A DNA stretch of 64,000 nucleotides from Neisseria sp. (GTDB taxonomy: Bacteria; Pseudomonadota; Gammaproteobacteria; Burkholderiales; Neisseriaceae). Of the stretch, positions 8,517 through 17,923 are shown piece after piece. Numbering within the stretch: position 1 is the first letter of the stretch; each line of letters opens with the position of its first letter. Under the pieces are notes generated by a model, which was not told the origin of the DNA, ran no database searches, and was given only the letters and a program-made list of their open reading frames with translations. Where the stretch lies: positions 62,001 to 126,000 of the forward strand of contig JAUMYW010000001.1 in the NCBI GenBank assembly GCA_030528455.1, written 5' to 3'. The translations under genes and the position numbers were made by a program.

Positions 8517-9962
8517 ATGGCTAAGCAGAGTAATTTCGATATGGTGCTGTTCGGCGCGACCGGCGATTTGGCGATGCGCAAACTTTTGCCTTCGCTGTAT
8601 CAGGCGCACGCGGCGGGTCTGCTGCATTCTCAGGGGCGCATTTTGGGCGTGAGCCGCAGTGGGTTTTCCCGAGAAGCATTTTTGGCGAAAGTGGAAAGCG
8701 ATGCCAAAATCCATATCAAACAGCATTTTGACGAGGCGGCTTGGACATCGTTTCTGGCGCGTATTGATTATCTTCCGGTGGATGTAACCCGTCCCGAACA
8801 GTTTGCAGCTTTGTCCGAAAAAATCAACAGCCGCCGCGAAACGGATTGTGTGGCAGTTTATCTTTCGACTGCGCCGAAGTTTTTTGCGGCCGTCTGCAAA
8901 GAGCTGGCGGCGGCAGGTTTGAACGGCGAAAACGTCCGCATTGTGTTGGAAAAACCCTTGGGCAGCGATTTGGAGTCCAACCGCGAAATCAATCGCGAGG
9001 TAGCGCGTTATTTCTGTGAAAACCAGATTTACCGCATCGATCATTATTTGGGCAAAGAGACTTTACAGAATCTGCTGCCGCTGAGGTTTGCCAATCCTGT
9101 TTTCGAGGCCGTCTGGAATCGGGAATATCTGAAATCGGTGGAAATTACCGTGGCCGAACGGCTCGGCGTGGAAGAGCGCGGCGAGTTTTACGATACGGCG
9201 GGCGCACTGCGCGATATGTTGCAGAACCATATGGTGCAGATGCTGTGTTTCGCGGCGATGGAGCGCCCGAAAAGTTTGGCGGCAGACGATGTGCGCGATG
9301 CGAAACTGGCGGTTTTGCAGGCTTTGCGGCCGATGAATCAAACAGATGCTGCCGGCTTGTCCGTCCGCGCCCAATATACAGCTGCAGACGGCATGAAGGG
9401 TTACACGCAGGAAACGCGCGTGCCGTCGGAAAGCCGAACGGAAACTTATGTCGCATTGGAGGCGCGGTTGGATAACGAACGCTGGCACGGCGTACCGTTT
9501 TACCTGCGGACGGGCAAACGTCTGCCCGAACGCAAAGCGGAAATCATCTTGAATTTCAAAGCAGACGCGGCTTTGTTCGGCGCACCGGCGAGCCGTCTGA
9601 TTATCCGTTTGCAGCCTGATGAAGGCGTGTATCTGGAATTGCCGGTGAAGCAGAAAGGCAGCGGCATGGAGTTGGGCGGCGGGACGATGCGTCTGCGTTT
9701 GGACGAAGCCGCTCCCGGCCGTGCCGCCGATGCTTATGAAATCATGTTGCTGGAAGTGATTGCCGGGCGGCAGAACCTGTTCAACCGCCGCGACGAATTG
9801 GAGGCAGCTTGGGCTTGGCTGATGCCCGTTCTGCAACACTGGCAGGAAAGCGAAGAGTTGCCGGAAACCTATCCGGCAGGCACTTGGGGGCCGCAGGCGG
9901 CGCGTGATTTGCTGTCGGCCAACGGCGACAAATGGGCGGAAGAGTATTGCGGCGGCGTATGA
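8517..9962 (+). CDS. zwf: Glucose-6-phosphate 1-dehydrogenase
   Basis: 481 residues, the usual length. It oxidises glucose 6-phosphate to 6-phosphogluconolactone with NAD(P)+, the first step of the oxidative pentose phosphate and Entner-Doudoroff routes. The nucleotide-binding motif is VLFGATGDLAMRKLLPSL near the N-terminus, and the active-site motif IYRIDHYLGKETLQN at about residues 171-185 carries the catalytic Asp-His pair. FYLRTGKRLPERKAEI is the conserved C-terminal substrate loop. The Shine-Dalgarno site is weak (AAAGAAA). It is the first gene of zwf-pgl-glk, with pgl 48 bp downstream. An internal DUS lies near 9383. Confidence 0.96.
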   Translation: MAKQSNFDMVLFGATGDLAMRKLLPSLYQAHAAGLLHSQGRILGVSRSGFSREAFLAKVESDAKIHIKQHFDEAAWTSFLARIDYLPVDVTRPEQFAALSEKINSRRETDCVAVYLSTAPKFFAAVCKELAAAGLNGENVRIVLEKPLGSDLESNREINREVARYFCENQIYRIDHYLGKETLQNLLPLRFANPVFEAVWNREYLKSVEITVAERLGVEERGEFYDTAGALRDMLQNHMVQMLCFAAMERPKSLAADDVRDAKLAVLQALRPMNQTDAAGLSVRAQYTAADGMKGYTQETRVPSESRTETYVALEARLDNERWHGVPFYLRTGKRLPERKAEIILNFKADAALFGAPASRLIIRLQPDEGVYLELPVKQKGSGMELGGGTMRLRLDEAAPGRAADAYEIMLLEVIAGRQNLFNRRDELEAAWAWLMPVLQHWQESEELPETYPAGTWGPQAARDLLSANGDKWAEEYCGGV

Positions 9963-9981
9963 TTTTTCAGACGGCCTGCCG
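9960..9981 (+). repeat. 22-bp direct repeat, copy 1, containing a canonical AG-DUS
   Basis: Starts exactly at the zwf TGA stop and contains TTCAGACGGCCT (reverse complement of AGGCCGTCTGAA) at 9966-9977. An identical 22-mer starts at the pgl stop (10707). Confidence 0.8.
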
Positions 9982-10010
9982 TTTGAACGTACTCAACATG
10001 AAAGAACAAT

Positions 10011-10709
10011 ATGGCTTTTGATTGGACTCGATTCGACAGCGCACAAGCGGCGGCGGAAGGTTTGGCCGAAGCGGTGGCGCGTGATTTGCGCGGCGTACTG
10101 GCAGGCAAGGCGAGGGCGCGTCTGGCCGTTTCCGGCGGCAAATCGCCGATTGCATTTTTTCAGGTTTTGAGCCGTGCCGATTTGGACTGGGCGCGAGTGG
10201 ATATCACTTTGGTCGATGAGCGCATCGTGCCGACAGGCCATGCCGACAGCAATACGGCTCTGGTGCGCGCCTATCTGTTGCAAAATCGCGCCGCTGCTGC
10301 CGTCTGGCAGCCTTTGATTGACGAGTCGGCAGACGAATGCTGTCTGAAAAACACCGCCGCAGCGGTGGAGTTTGCTTTGCAGCATTATGCACGGCCGGAC
10401 GTGGCGGTGCTCGGTATGGGGACGGACGGACACACGGCTTCGCTGTTTCCGCAGTCGCCGCAGCTTACAGACGGCTTGTCGGAGGCGGGGGTGCCTTTGC
10501 TGCACACCACGCCTGTTACCGCACCGCACGAACGTATCAGTATGGCTTTGCGCGAAATTCTCGCCGTGCCTCATCTTTATCTGGCCATCGGCGGCGCGGA
10601 GAAACAAGCCGTATTCGAGCAGGCGGCCGCAGCCGCCGACCGTGCTTTGCCGGTCAGTTTGATATTGCATGCCCGGGAGACGCAGTGTCATGTGTTCTAT
10701 GCAGACTGA
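10011..10709 (+). CDS. pgl: 6-phosphogluconolactonase
   Basis: 232 residues. It hydrolyses 6-phosphogluconolactone made by Zwf. [18 protein letters not shown] is the phosphate-binding loop of the NagB/Pgl family, [10 protein letters not shown] the second conserved block, and [15 protein letters not shown] the signature with the catalytic aspartate and histidine. GAAAGAA lies just before the start. The 3' end overlaps the glk start by 20 nt, consistent with translational coupling in zwf-pgl-glk. Confidence 0.95.
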   Translation: MAFDWTRFDSAQAAAEGLAEAVARDLRGVLAGKARARLAVSGGKSPIAFFQVLSRADLDWARVDITLVDERIVPTGHADSNTALVRAYLLQNRAAAAVWQPLIDESADECCLKNTAAAVEFALQHYARPDVAVLGMGTDGHTASLFPQSPQLTDGLSEAGVPLLHTTPVTAPHERISMALREILAVPHLYLAIGGAEKQAVFEQAAAAADRALPVSLILHARETQCHVFYAD

Positions 10710-11691
10710 TTTTTCAGACGGCCTGCCGCGCCTGATTGCCGACATCGGCGGAACGAACGCGCGTTTCGCCTTGGAAACCGCACCGCAGCGTTTCAGCAAG
10801 ATTGCCGTTCTGCCGACCAAAGACTATGCGGATTTGGCCGAAGCCGTGCGTGCATATTTGAACGGTGCGGGCAATCCCGAGGTAAGCCGTGCCGCATTCG
10901 CCATTGCCAATCCGATTACCGGCGACCGGGTGAAGATGACCAACTGCCATTGGGCGTTTTCCATCAAAGAAACGCGTTGTGCTTTGGGCTTGGATACGCT
11001 GCTGATGCTCAACGATTTTACCGCACAGGCTTTGGCGATGCCGCATATTCCGGCAGACAAATTACGGCAAATCGGCGGAGGAGCGGTGGCAGACGGCAGC
11101 CCGAAAGCCGTTATCGGCCCGGGAACGGGCTTGGGCGTGAGCGGCCTGATTGCAGACGGCAGAGGCGGCTGGACGGCTTTGGCAGGAGAGGGCGGCCATC
11201 AGAGTTTCGCACCGTTTGATGACTTGGAAGCGCAGATTTGGATGTTTGCGCGGCAGAAGTTCGGCCATGTGTCGTTCGAACGTTTTTTGTGCGGTGCGGG
11301 TTTGAGCCTGATACACGAAGCTCTGCTGTCTGTCGAAGGCAGAAGCGGAACGCCCGCCGCACCGGCGGAGATTACCGCCGCTGCGTTTTCAAACGGCGGC
11401 GAAACGGCGGAACTGCGCCGCGTGCTGGATATTTTCTGCGCCATGCTCGGCACGGCTGCGGCCGATTTGGTGCTGACCCTGGGCGCGCGCGGCGGCGTGT
11501 ATCTGGCCGGCGGCATTCTGCCGCGTTTCGCCGACTATTTTGCCTCCTCGCCTTTCCGCAGCCGTTTTGAAAACAAAGGACGTTTCAGTGCGTATCTGCG
11601 AGATGTTCCCGTCTATCTGCTCTTGGCGGATTATCCCGGTTTGAGCGGTGCGGCGGCTGCCTTACAGCAGTATCGGCCAGCCGATACTTAA
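10690..11691 (+). CDS. glk: Glucokinase
   Basis: 333 residues from ATG 10690, chosen because GGGAGA lies at 10674-10679; ATG 10699 is a second in-frame possibility. It phosphorylates glucose with [19 protein letters not shown] is the ATP phosphate-binding motif, [13 protein letters not shown] contains the catalytic Asp, and [20 protein letters not shown] and [13 protein letters not shown] are the other bacterial glucokinase motifs. Residues 5-10 (DFSDGL) are encoded by a copy of the 22-bp DUS repeat, so the extreme N-terminus is shaped by an uptake sequence and is probably not functional. It overlaps pgl and is followed by hexR. Confidence 0.95.
   Translation: MCSMQTDFSDGLPRLIADIGGTNARFALETAPQRFSKIAVLPTKDYADLAEAVRAYLNGAGNPEVSRAAFAIANPITGDRVKMTNCHWAFSIKETRCALGLDTLLMLNDFTAQALAMPHIPADKLRQIGGGAVADGSPKAVIGPGTGLGVSGLIADGRGGWTALAGEGGHQSFAPFDDLEAQIWMFARQKFGHVSFERFLCGAGLSLIHEALLSVEGRSGTPAAPAEITAAAFSNGGETAELRRVLDIFCAMLGTAAADLVLTLGARGGVYLAGGILPRFADYFASSPFRSRFENKGRFSAYLRDVPVYLLLADYPGLSGAAAALQQYRPADT
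10707..10728 (+). repeat. 22-bp direct repeat, copy 2, containing a canonical AG-DUS
   Basis: Identical to 9960-9981 and likewise begins at a TGA stop (pgl). The AG-DUS is at 10713-10724, within the glk 5' coding sequence. Confidence 0.8.
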
Positions 11692-11769
11692 AAGATGCAG
11701 ACGGCATCGAGCCGTTGAAAACAGGAAAGGTATTACTCCGTTTCCGAAAAATCACAACAGGAAATCATC

Positions 11770-12624
11770 ATGTTAAGCAAAATCAGTGAAGCATTGAACG
11801 ATTTGTCGGGCGCGGAACGGAAAGTTGCAGAAGCAGCTTTAGCCGATCCCAAGTGGTTTGTTCATGCAGCGGTGGCCGAAATTGCCGAACGGGCAACCGT
11901 CAGCCAGCCGACCGTTATCCGTTTCTGTCGCAGTTTGGATTTCAAAGGACTGCCGGAGTTCAAGCTGGCATTGTCGGCAAGTATCGGTAACGAAGGCATG
12001 CCTTATGTGCATGAAGAACTGAATGCGGATGACGATATGGCCGATGTGATGGAAAAAGTACTCGGCAATACGGCGGCTTCGATTTTGGGTATGCGCCGCT
12101 GTTTGAGTGAGGACGAATTGGAAAAAGCCGTCGCCATGCTTACACATGCACGCCGTATCGAATTTTACGGTATGGGCAATTCGGGCATTGTGGCGCAGGA
12201 CGCGCAGCACAAATTCTTCCGTTTCGGTATGTCCACCGTGGCTTATGCCGATCCGCACATCCAACTGATGGCCGCGTCCGTGCTGACCGCGCAAGATGTG
12301 GTCGTGGTGATTTCCAATTCGGGTTCGTCCATCGAAATCCTCGATGCCGTGAGCATCGCCAAACAGAACAATGCCGGCATTATTGCGATTACGCGGGCCG
12401 GCAGCGCGCTGGCACATTTGGCCGACTGCGTCCTGAACGTTACTTCGCACGAAGACGGGGCACAATATACGCCTATGGTTTCACGTATGCTGAAATTGGC
12501 GGCAATTGATATTCTTGCCATTGGTTTGGCACTGCGTTTGGGCGAAACCGCCAGCCTGCAGCTGGAAAAAGGCAAACGCAGCCTGAGCAGCCATAAAGTG
12601 GAAAACAACGGGGCTGGAGAATAA
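11770..12624 (+). CDS. hexR: RpiR-family transcriptional regulator HexR
   Basis: 284 residues. Residues 1-77 form the RpiR helix-turn-helix (LSGAERKVAEAAL; VAEIAERATVSQPTVIRFCRSLDFKGLPEFK). From about 125 onward is a SIS sugar-phosphate-binding domain with IEFYGMGNSGIVAQDAQHKFFRFG and VVVISNSGSSIEILDAV. HexR proteins repress zwf-edd-type genes and are released by 2-keto-3-deoxy-6-phosphogluconate. The position after zwf-pgl-glk and the palindrome at the zwf promoter support that role here. In meningococci pgi follows hexR; here it does not. Confidence 0.93.
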   Translation: MLSKISEALNDLSGAERKVAEAALADPKWFVHAAVAEIAERATVSQPTVIRFCRSLDFKGLPEFKLALSASIGNEGMPYVHEELNADDDMADVMEKVLGNTAASILGMRRCLSEDELEKAVAMLTHARRIEFYGMGNSGIVAQDAQHKFFRFGMSTVAYADPHIQLMAASVLTAQDVVVVISNSGSSIEILDAVSIAKQNNAGIIAITRAGSALAHLADCVLNVTSHEDGAQYTPMVSRMLKLAAIDILAIGLALRLGETASLQLEKGKRSLSSHKVENNGAGE

Positions 12625-12923
12625 GACTGACGTTGTTTCGGACGGTCTGCTTTCCGGCAGACCGTTTGTATTTCGGAGGTAGGAAAATCAAAGGCGGTCT
12701 ATTGGAGAACGTCGGCAATTGTTTTGACTCCGCATCTGAAAGACGCATTTGCTTTGGACAACAGCGAAGCAATGCTGGTGCAGACGGCATTTTTCTCCGC
12801 TTATCTGCTTTCGGCAGCGTGTTATACCTGCATTGTTTTTTCGTCCGATACGGCGGTCGGGCGCAAACTTCAAGCCGTCTGCAGACGGCACAGCTTCTTT
12901 ACTATTGCGGATATTTGCAAACC
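12625..12923 (+). other. hexR-glycosyltransferase gap with degraded coding sequence
   Basis: 299 bp with no intact gene. It contains two DUS (near 12779 and 12880) and the gluP-like remnant annotated separately. Confidence 0.5.
12712..12810 (+). pseudogene. Remnant of a GluP/FucP-like MFS sugar transporter
   Basis: About 33 codons read AIVLTPHLKDAFALDN then SEAMLVQTAFFSAYLL. This fits the end of helix 1 through helix 2 of the FucP/GluP family, whose pattern is (I/L)xPxLKxxFxLxxxxAMLxQxxFFxAY. Nothing similar to the expected upstream (NGFxTxLND) or downstream (PAG..) sequence is visible, so only a fragment survives. Its place beside glucose genes fits loss of a glucose permease. The identification rests on a short motif and could be chance. 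Confidence 0.45.
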
Positions 12924-13742
12924 ATGAACAAGACACAAACCGGATTGGATGTTGTTATTCCCTGTTTCAACGCCGAGGCCACGCTCGAACGGGCCGTTGA
13001 AAGCGCATTGCGCCAGCCCGAAGCCACACGGATTTGGTTGGTGGACGACGGTTCGACAGACGGAACCGCAAACCTGATAGACCGTCTGAAAAACCGTCAT
13101 CCGCGCATCAAGGCCGAAACCATGCCGCAAAACGGCGGCGCGGCCAAAGCACGGAATTGGGCGGCTTTGCAGAGCAGTGCGGACATCATCGCCTTTCTCG
13201 ATGCGGACGATGAATACGAAGACGGCGCATTGGCCGCACCATTGTTTGTTTTCGCACATTATCCCGAAATCGCACTGGTGCGGCAGAAACTGTGTCCTGT
13301 CGGCTTGCCCGATCACTACCGCCGCACCGAAGGGTTTTCCCGAGCCTGGCAGAGTTTGGAAATGACAGTTGGCGGCAATATGGTATTCCGCCGCAGCATT
13401 TTTCTGGCCGCAGGCGGTTTTCCGCAGCACGAATTATTCCGCAGGCTCGGCGGCGAAGATGCCGCCTTGGGGATTGCGTTTACCCGTTGCAGCGTGGTTG
13501 CCACTTTATTCGGAGAACATATTCCGGGCGTTACCCATTACCTGCATCAGAACGCCCATGCTTGGAAACTGCTTGATACCTCCTTATTCGGTAAAGCTGC
13601 AGACGGCATCACTCCCGCAGAACAAGAACAGGCAGAAGCAGTAACGCAACAGATTGCAGAACGTATCCGATCGCTACAAAATATATTGGCAGTCGAGCAA
13701 ACCGGTATTTGCCCGATAACGGTCGAATATGCCGAAGCCTAA
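12924..13742 (+). CDS. Family 2 (GT-A) glycosyltransferase
   Basis: 272 residues from ATG 12924; the frame is open further upstream but without family sequence. GLDVVIPCFNAEATLERAVES is the N-terminal nucleotide-binding motif, IWLVDDGSTDGTANL contains the first metal/UDP-binding aspartates, NGGAAKARNWA follows, and IIAFLDADDEYEDGAL carries the DxD-type motif. MVFRRSIFLAAGGFP is the usual acceptor-side motif. It probably transfers a sugar from a nucleotide donor in the cytosol, perhaps to lipooligosaccharide or a protein glycan; the substrate is unknown. There are no membrane segments and no polysaccharide genes nearby. A DUS lies near the 3' end (13599-13608). Confidence 0.8.
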   Translation: MNKTQTGLDVVIPCFNAEATLERAVESALRQPEATRIWLVDDGSTDGTANLIDRLKNRHPRIKAETMPQNGGAAKARNWAALQSSADIIAFLDADDEYEDGALAAPLFVFAHYPEIALVRQKLCPVGLPDHYRRTEGFSRAWQSLEMTVGGNMVFRRSIFLAAGGFPQHELFRRLGGEDAALGIAFTRCSVVATLFGEHIPGVTHYLHQNAHAWKLLDTSLFGKAADGITPAEQEQAEAVTQQIAERIRSLQNILAVEQTGICPITVEYAEA

Positions 13743-13857
13743 ACAAGGCCCGTTAACAATGCCCGTTTGAACAGTTTGAAAAAACGCCAGACAGCAATGC
13801 GTTTGAAAGACGCGAATAGGTTTGAAAGAAGGGGGGAGTAAGCTCAGGATATTCCAG

Positions 13858-13906
13858 ATAAAAATACGCCCCTCGAAAGGGAAGTACATCCCGCTTCGAG
13901 GAGGCG
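13858..13906 (-). terminator. Terminator downstream of mdh
   Basis: CGCCCCTCGAA (13867-13877) pairs with TTCGAGGAGGCG (13895-13906), one bulge, with an inner GGGA/TCCC. On the minus strand it is followed by TATTTTTAT. Confidence 0.65.
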
Positions 13907-13927
13907 AAAACACAAGATGCAGACGGC

Positions 13928-14905
13928 TTACAGCAGATGGGCTACGCCGGCCTTCTCTTCTTCCAGCTCTTTCAAAGTGATATTGATGCGTTCCTGGCTG
14001 AATTCATCGATTTCCAAGCCCTCAACCAGCTTGTATTCGCCGTTTTCACAGGTTACAGGGAAACCGAACATCGTACCTTCCGGAATACCGTAAGAGCCGT
14101 CCGAAGGAATACCCATAGTTACCCATTTGCCGTTTGTACCCAATACCCAATCGCGGATATGATCGATTGCGGCATTTGCCGCAGAAGCGGCAGAAGAAAG
14201 GCCGCGTGCCTCAATAATGGCTGCACCGCGCTTGCCTACGGTCGGCAGGAAGACATCGGCATTCCACTCCTGATCGTTAATCATTTCTTTCACGCTTTCA
14301 CCATTAATCGTAGCAAAGCGGTAATCGGCATACATAGTCGGAGAGTGGTTGCCCCATACACACAACTTCTCAATATCGGCCACTTTTTTACCGGTTTTCT
14401 CAGCAATCTGGCTCAATGCACGGTTGTGGTCAAGACGCAGCATTGCCGTAAAGTTTTTGGCCGGCAAATCAGGAGCAGACTTCATGGCAATATAAGCATT
14501 GGTATTGGCAGGATTGCCTACAACCAAGACTTTGACATTACGGTCGGCCACTTTATTCAAAGCAGCACCTTGGGCAGTAAAGATTTGCGCATTGGCCTGC
14601 AGCAGGTCGGAACGTTCCATACCGGGACCACGGGGGCGGGAACCCACCAAAATCGCAATTTCAGCATCCTTGAATGCCACTTCAGGATCATCGGTGGTAA
14701 ACATATCGGCCAACAAAGGGAAGGCACAATCCTGCAACTCCATCATCACGCCTTTAACGGCATTTTGCGCCTGAGGCAAATCCAACAATTGCAGAATAAC
14801 CGGCTGGTCTTTACCCAACATCTCACCGCTGGCGATACGGAACAACAAAGCATAACCAATTTGACCGGCAGCACCGGTTACAGCAACACGAACAGGGGAT
14901 TTCAT
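13928..14905 (-). CDS. mdh: Malate dehydrogenase (NAD-dependent)
   Basis: 325 residues, typical of the MDH type 2 group. [20 protein letters not shown] is the Rossmann NAD-binding motif, LQLLDLP the cofactor-selecting acidic strand (Asp, NAD), [19 protein letters not shown] the substrate loop with the catalytic arginine, [14 protein letters not shown] the NAD-contacting block, and [13 protein letters not shown] carries the catalytic histidine. AAGGAG precedes the start. It converts malate to oxaloacetate and lies divergent from the sdh-gltA-suc genes, so it belongs with the local TCA set. Meningococci and gonococci rely on the membrane malate:quinone oxidoreductase, so this gene marks a difference. 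Confidence 0.95.
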   Translation of the reverse strand: MKSPVRVAVTGAAGQIGYALLFRIASGEMLGKDQPVILQLLDLPQAQNAVKGVMMELQDCAFPLLADMFTTDDPEVAFKDAEIAILVGSRPRGPGMERSDLLQANAQIFTAQGAALNKVADRNVKVLVVGNPANTNAYIAMKSAPDLPAKNFTAMLRLDHNRALSQIAEKTGKKVADIEKLCVWGNHSPTMYADYRFATINGESVKEMINDQEWNADVFLPTVGKRGAAIIEARGLSSAASAANAAIDHIRDWVLGTNGKWVTMGIPSDGSYGIPEGTMFGFPVTCENGEYKLVEGLEIDEFSQERINITLKELEEEKAGVAHLL

Positions 14906-15426
14906 ACCAACAATTCTCCTTAATAAAAAATTAATGTCAGGCTAATTTCCAACAAAGTCCACTTTATTCAGAACGAACGATTGAATTAATTAAAAATTAT
15001 TCAAAAATTTATCTGTTATGTAAATAAAGTTCGATGAAGTGTAGTGATTTTTTTACAATTTATCAACAGATGCAGATATTTTTCTTAACTTATTTCTATC
15101 AGAAAAAAGTGAAAGAACAATTAAATAAAACTGTTTTGTATTTTTACAGAACTGCCAAGCCGAATATTCAATACGCAATGAAAAAATCATCATTCCTGAA
15201 AAGTTTTTCTTGATAAGCACTTATTTTCTAAAAGATAAATTCAGATTGATGGAAAACTACCCAGCGGTCTCGTTTTCCGGTTGTTTAATTTCAGTTAAAA
15301 AAATGTAAAAAAAGACTATTCAATCAAACGTAAACAAGGTAAATTACACTACTAAAGCAGTATTTGTACCGAATGTGCAAGCTGCCAGGTTTTGAAGAGT
15401 TAAGAATTTTTTAAAGAGGAACTGAA
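14906..15426. other. AT-rich divergent regulatory region between mdh and sdhC
   Basis: 521 bp with no coding gene on either strand. It is strongly AT-rich with many A and T tracts, as expected for divergent promoters. I cannot assign -35/-10 boxes with confidence, and no exact FNR site is seen. Confidence 0.6.
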
Positions 15427-15804
15427 ATGCAGACCAAAAAGAGACCTGTATTTCTGGAGTTGCACAACATCAGGTTGCCGATTCCGGGTATTGTGTCCAT
15501 TCTGCACCGTATTAGTGGTGTGGTTCTTTTCATTATGCTCCCTGTACTGCTGTGCTTGCTTAGCGGTTCATTGAGTAATGCTGAGTCGTTTGAATCTTAC
15601 AAGGCCATTGGCGGACATCCATTGGTCAAGCTGATTCTTCTGGGTGTTTTGTGGGCATTTATGCATCATCTTCTGGCAGGTTTGCGTTTCTTGTTCTTGG
15701 ATGCCCATAAGGGTTTGGAATTGGTGACGGCCCGCACAACAGCCAAAATGGTTTTTGTAAGTGCTTTGGTGCTGACTGTATTGCTGGGGGTGGCATTATG
15801 GTAA
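15427..15804 (+). CDS. sdhC: Succinate dehydrogenase cytochrome b556 subunit
   Basis: 125 residues with three hydrophobic helices (about 20-45, 62-85 and 100-125). The N-terminal RPVFLELHNIRLPIPGIVSILHRISGV is the SdhC signature, with the quinone-site Ser/Arg region. The conserved haem-ligand histidine lies in the AFMHHLLAGLRFL segment. AGAGGA precedes the start. It is the first gene of sdhCDABE and overlaps sdhD by 7 nt. It anchors the SdhAB dimer in the inner membrane. Confidence 0.93.
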   Translation: MQTKKRPVFLELHNIRLPIPGIVSILHRISGVVLFIMLPVLLCLLSGSLSNAESFESYKAIGGHPLVKLILLGVLWAFMHHLLAGLRFLFLDAHKGLELVTARTTAKMVFVSALVLTVLLGVALW

Positions 15805-16145
15805 ATCGTAAACTGACAGGTGCTCATTACGGTCTGCGCGATTGGGCGATGCAGCGTATTACCGCAGTCATTATGTTGATTTATGCGGTAGTATTTGTGT
15901 TCTTTTTATTGGGCTTGACAGGGGCGGAAGATTATTCTGCTTGGCAGGCTTTTTTTGCTAAAACTTGGGTTAAAGTCTTTACTCAGACAACCTTGATTGC
16001 TTTGTTTCTGCATGCTTGGGTGGGCATTCGCGATTTGTGGATGGACTATATCAAACCATTTGGTGTGCGTTTGTTTCTGCATAGCTTTACCATTGTATGG
16101 TTGGTAGCATGTGCTGTGTATTCGTTTAAAGTAATTTGGGGTTGA
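15798..16145 (+). CDS. sdhD: Succinate dehydrogenase membrane anchor subunit
   Basis: 115 residues with three membrane helices. [19 protein letters not shown] is the N-terminal quinone-site motif and [17 protein letters not shown] the conserved haem-ligand/quinone region (His followed by Asp-x-x-x-D-Y). Together with SdhC it binds haem b and ubiquinone. It overlaps sdhC by 7 nt and shares one base of its stop with the sdhA start (TGATG), so translation is coupled. Confidence 0.93.
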   Translation: MVNRKLTGAHYGLRDWAMQRITAVIMLIYAVVFVFFLLGLTGAEDYSAWQAFFAKTWVKVFTQTTLIALFLHAWVGIRDLWMDYIKPFGVRLFLHSFTIVWLVACAVYSFKVIWG

Positions 16146-17911
16146 TGATGACTTTTCCTATTCGTAAATTTGATGCCGTCATTGTTGGCGGCGGTGGTGC
16201 TGGTTTGCGTGCTGCATTGCAATTGTCCAAAGCGGGGCTGAATACTGCTGTATTATCTAAGGTATTCCCAACCCGTTCTCATACGGTTGCTGCACAAGGC
16301 GGTATCTCTGCTTCTTTGGGTAATGTTCAGGAAGACCATTGGACTTGGCATATGTACGATACCGTAAAAGGATCTGATTGGCTGGGCGATCAGGATGCAA
16401 TCGAATTTATGACCCGTCGTGCTCCTGAAGCAGTGATTGAGTTGGAGCATATGGGTATGCCGTTTGACCGAGTGGAAAGCGGTAAAATTTATCAGCGTCC
16501 TTTTGGCGGTCATACTGCCGAACACGGTAAGCGTGCGGTAGAACGTGCTTGCGCTGTAGCCGACCGTACCGGTCATGCTATGTTGCATACTCTATATCAG
16601 CAAAATGTTCGTGCCAACACTCAATTTTTTGTCGAGTGGACTGCTTTGGATTTGATTCGGGACGATAATGGTGATGTTGTCGGCGTAACTGTCATGGAAA
16701 TGGAAACAGGTGATGTATATATTTTCCATGCAAAAGCGGTATTGTTTGCAACAGGCGGGGCAGGTCGCATTTATTCTTCTTCAACTAATGCTTTCATGAA
16801 TACCGGGGATGGTTTGGGTATTTGTGCGCGTGCAGGCATTCCTTTGGAAGATATGGAATTCTGGCAATTCCATCCGACCGGTGTGGCCGGTGCGGGCGTG
16901 CTGATTACAGAAGGTGTGCGCGGTGAAGGCGGTATCTTGTTGAATTGTAACGGCGAGCGCTTTATGGAGCGTTATGCGCCGACCGTAAAAGATTTGGCAT
17001 CACGCGATGTAGTATCCCGTGCAATGGCAATGGAAATTTACGAAGGTCGCGGATGCGGTGTCAATAAAGACCATGTCTTGTTGAAAATTGATCATATTGG
17101 TGCTGAAAAAATTATGGAAAAACTACCGGGTATCCGTGAGATTTCCATCCAATTTGCAGGCATTGACCCGATTAAAGACCCGATTCCTGTTGTTCCGACT
17201 ACCCACTATATGATGGGTGGTATTCCAACCAACTATTTGGGTGAAGTTGTTGTTCCGAAAGGTGATAATCCTGAGGTCGTAGTGAATGGTCTGTATGCGG
17301 CTGGCGAATGTGCCTGCGCTTCTGTTCACGGTGCGAACCGTTTGGGTACTAACTCCCTGCTTGATTTGGTGGTATTCGGTAAGTCTGCGGGGGACAGCAT
17401 GATTGAGTACATCAACAAACAAACCGATTGGAAAGACTTGCCTGAAAACGCAGGCCAGTTTACCAAGCAGCGTTTGGATCGTTTGAATAATCAGGCTGAT
17501 GGTGAAAATGTTGATGCTTTGCGCCGAGAGTTGCAACGCACTGTACAGTTGCATGCCGGTGTATTCCGTACCGATGAAATTTTGAAAGAAGGTGTTGATA
17601 AAGTATTGGCTCTCTATGAGCGTGCAAAAAATACCGAAATCAAAGATAAGAGCCAAGTTTGGAATACGGCGCGTATTGAAGCGTTGGAGTTGGAGAACCT
17701 GATGGAAGTGGCGAAAGCAACTATGATTTCTGCCGAAGCGCGTAAAGAGTCGCGTGGTGCACATGCATCGGATGACCATCCTGAGCGTGATGACGAAAAC
17801 TGGATGAAGCATACTTTGTTCTATACTGCTGACAACAGTTTGAGCTACAAGCCGGTTCACACAAAACCATTAACAGTAGATTATATCGAGCCGGCCAAAC
17901 GCGTTTACTAA
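16145..17911 (+). CDS. sdhA: Succinate dehydrogenase flavoprotein subunit
   Basis: 588 residues from ATG 16145 (ATG 16148 is equally possible). [20 protein letters not shown] is the FAD-binding Rossmann motif and [11 protein letters not shown] has the histidine that carries covalent [25 protein letters not shown] and the [19 protein letters not shown]-terminal FAD/substrate motif are intact. It oxidises succinate to fumarate and passes electrons to SdhB. Codons here favour T at third positions, unlike the GC-rich zwf-glk region. Confidence 0.97.
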   Translation: MMTFPIRKFDAVIVGGGGAGLRAALQLSKAGLNTAVLSKVFPTRSHTVAAQGGISASLGNVQEDHWTWHMYDTVKGSDWLGDQDAIEFMTRRAPEAVIELEHMGMPFDRVESGKIYQRPFGGHTAEHGKRAVERACAVADRTGHAMLHTLYQQNVRANTQFFVEWTALDLIRDDNGDVVGVTVMEMETGDVYIFHAKAVLFATGGAGRIYSSSTNAFMNTGDGLGICARAGIPLEDMEFWQFHPTGVAGAGVLITEGVRGEGGILLNCNGERFMERYAPTVKDLASRDVVSRAMAMEIYEGRGCGVNKDHVLLKIDHIGAEKIMEKLPGIREISIQFAGIDPIKDPIPVVPTTHYMMGGIPTNYLGEVVVPKGDNPEVVVNGLYAAGECACASVHGANRLGTNSLLDLVVFGKSAGDSMIEYINKQTDWKDLPENAGQFTKQRLDRLNNQADGENVDALRRELQRTVQLHAGVFRTDEILKEGVDKVLALYERAKNTEIKDKSQVWNTARIEALELENLMEVAKATMISAEARKESRGAHASDDHPERDDENWMKHTLFYTADNSLSYKPVHTKPLTVDYIEPAKRVY

Positions 17912-17923
17912 GGAACACAATAA

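Noticed and set aside
13937..14923. A 328-codon plus-strand frame opposite mdh
   Set aside because: mdh is clear on the other strand with intact motifs; the antisense frame has no recognisable sequence.
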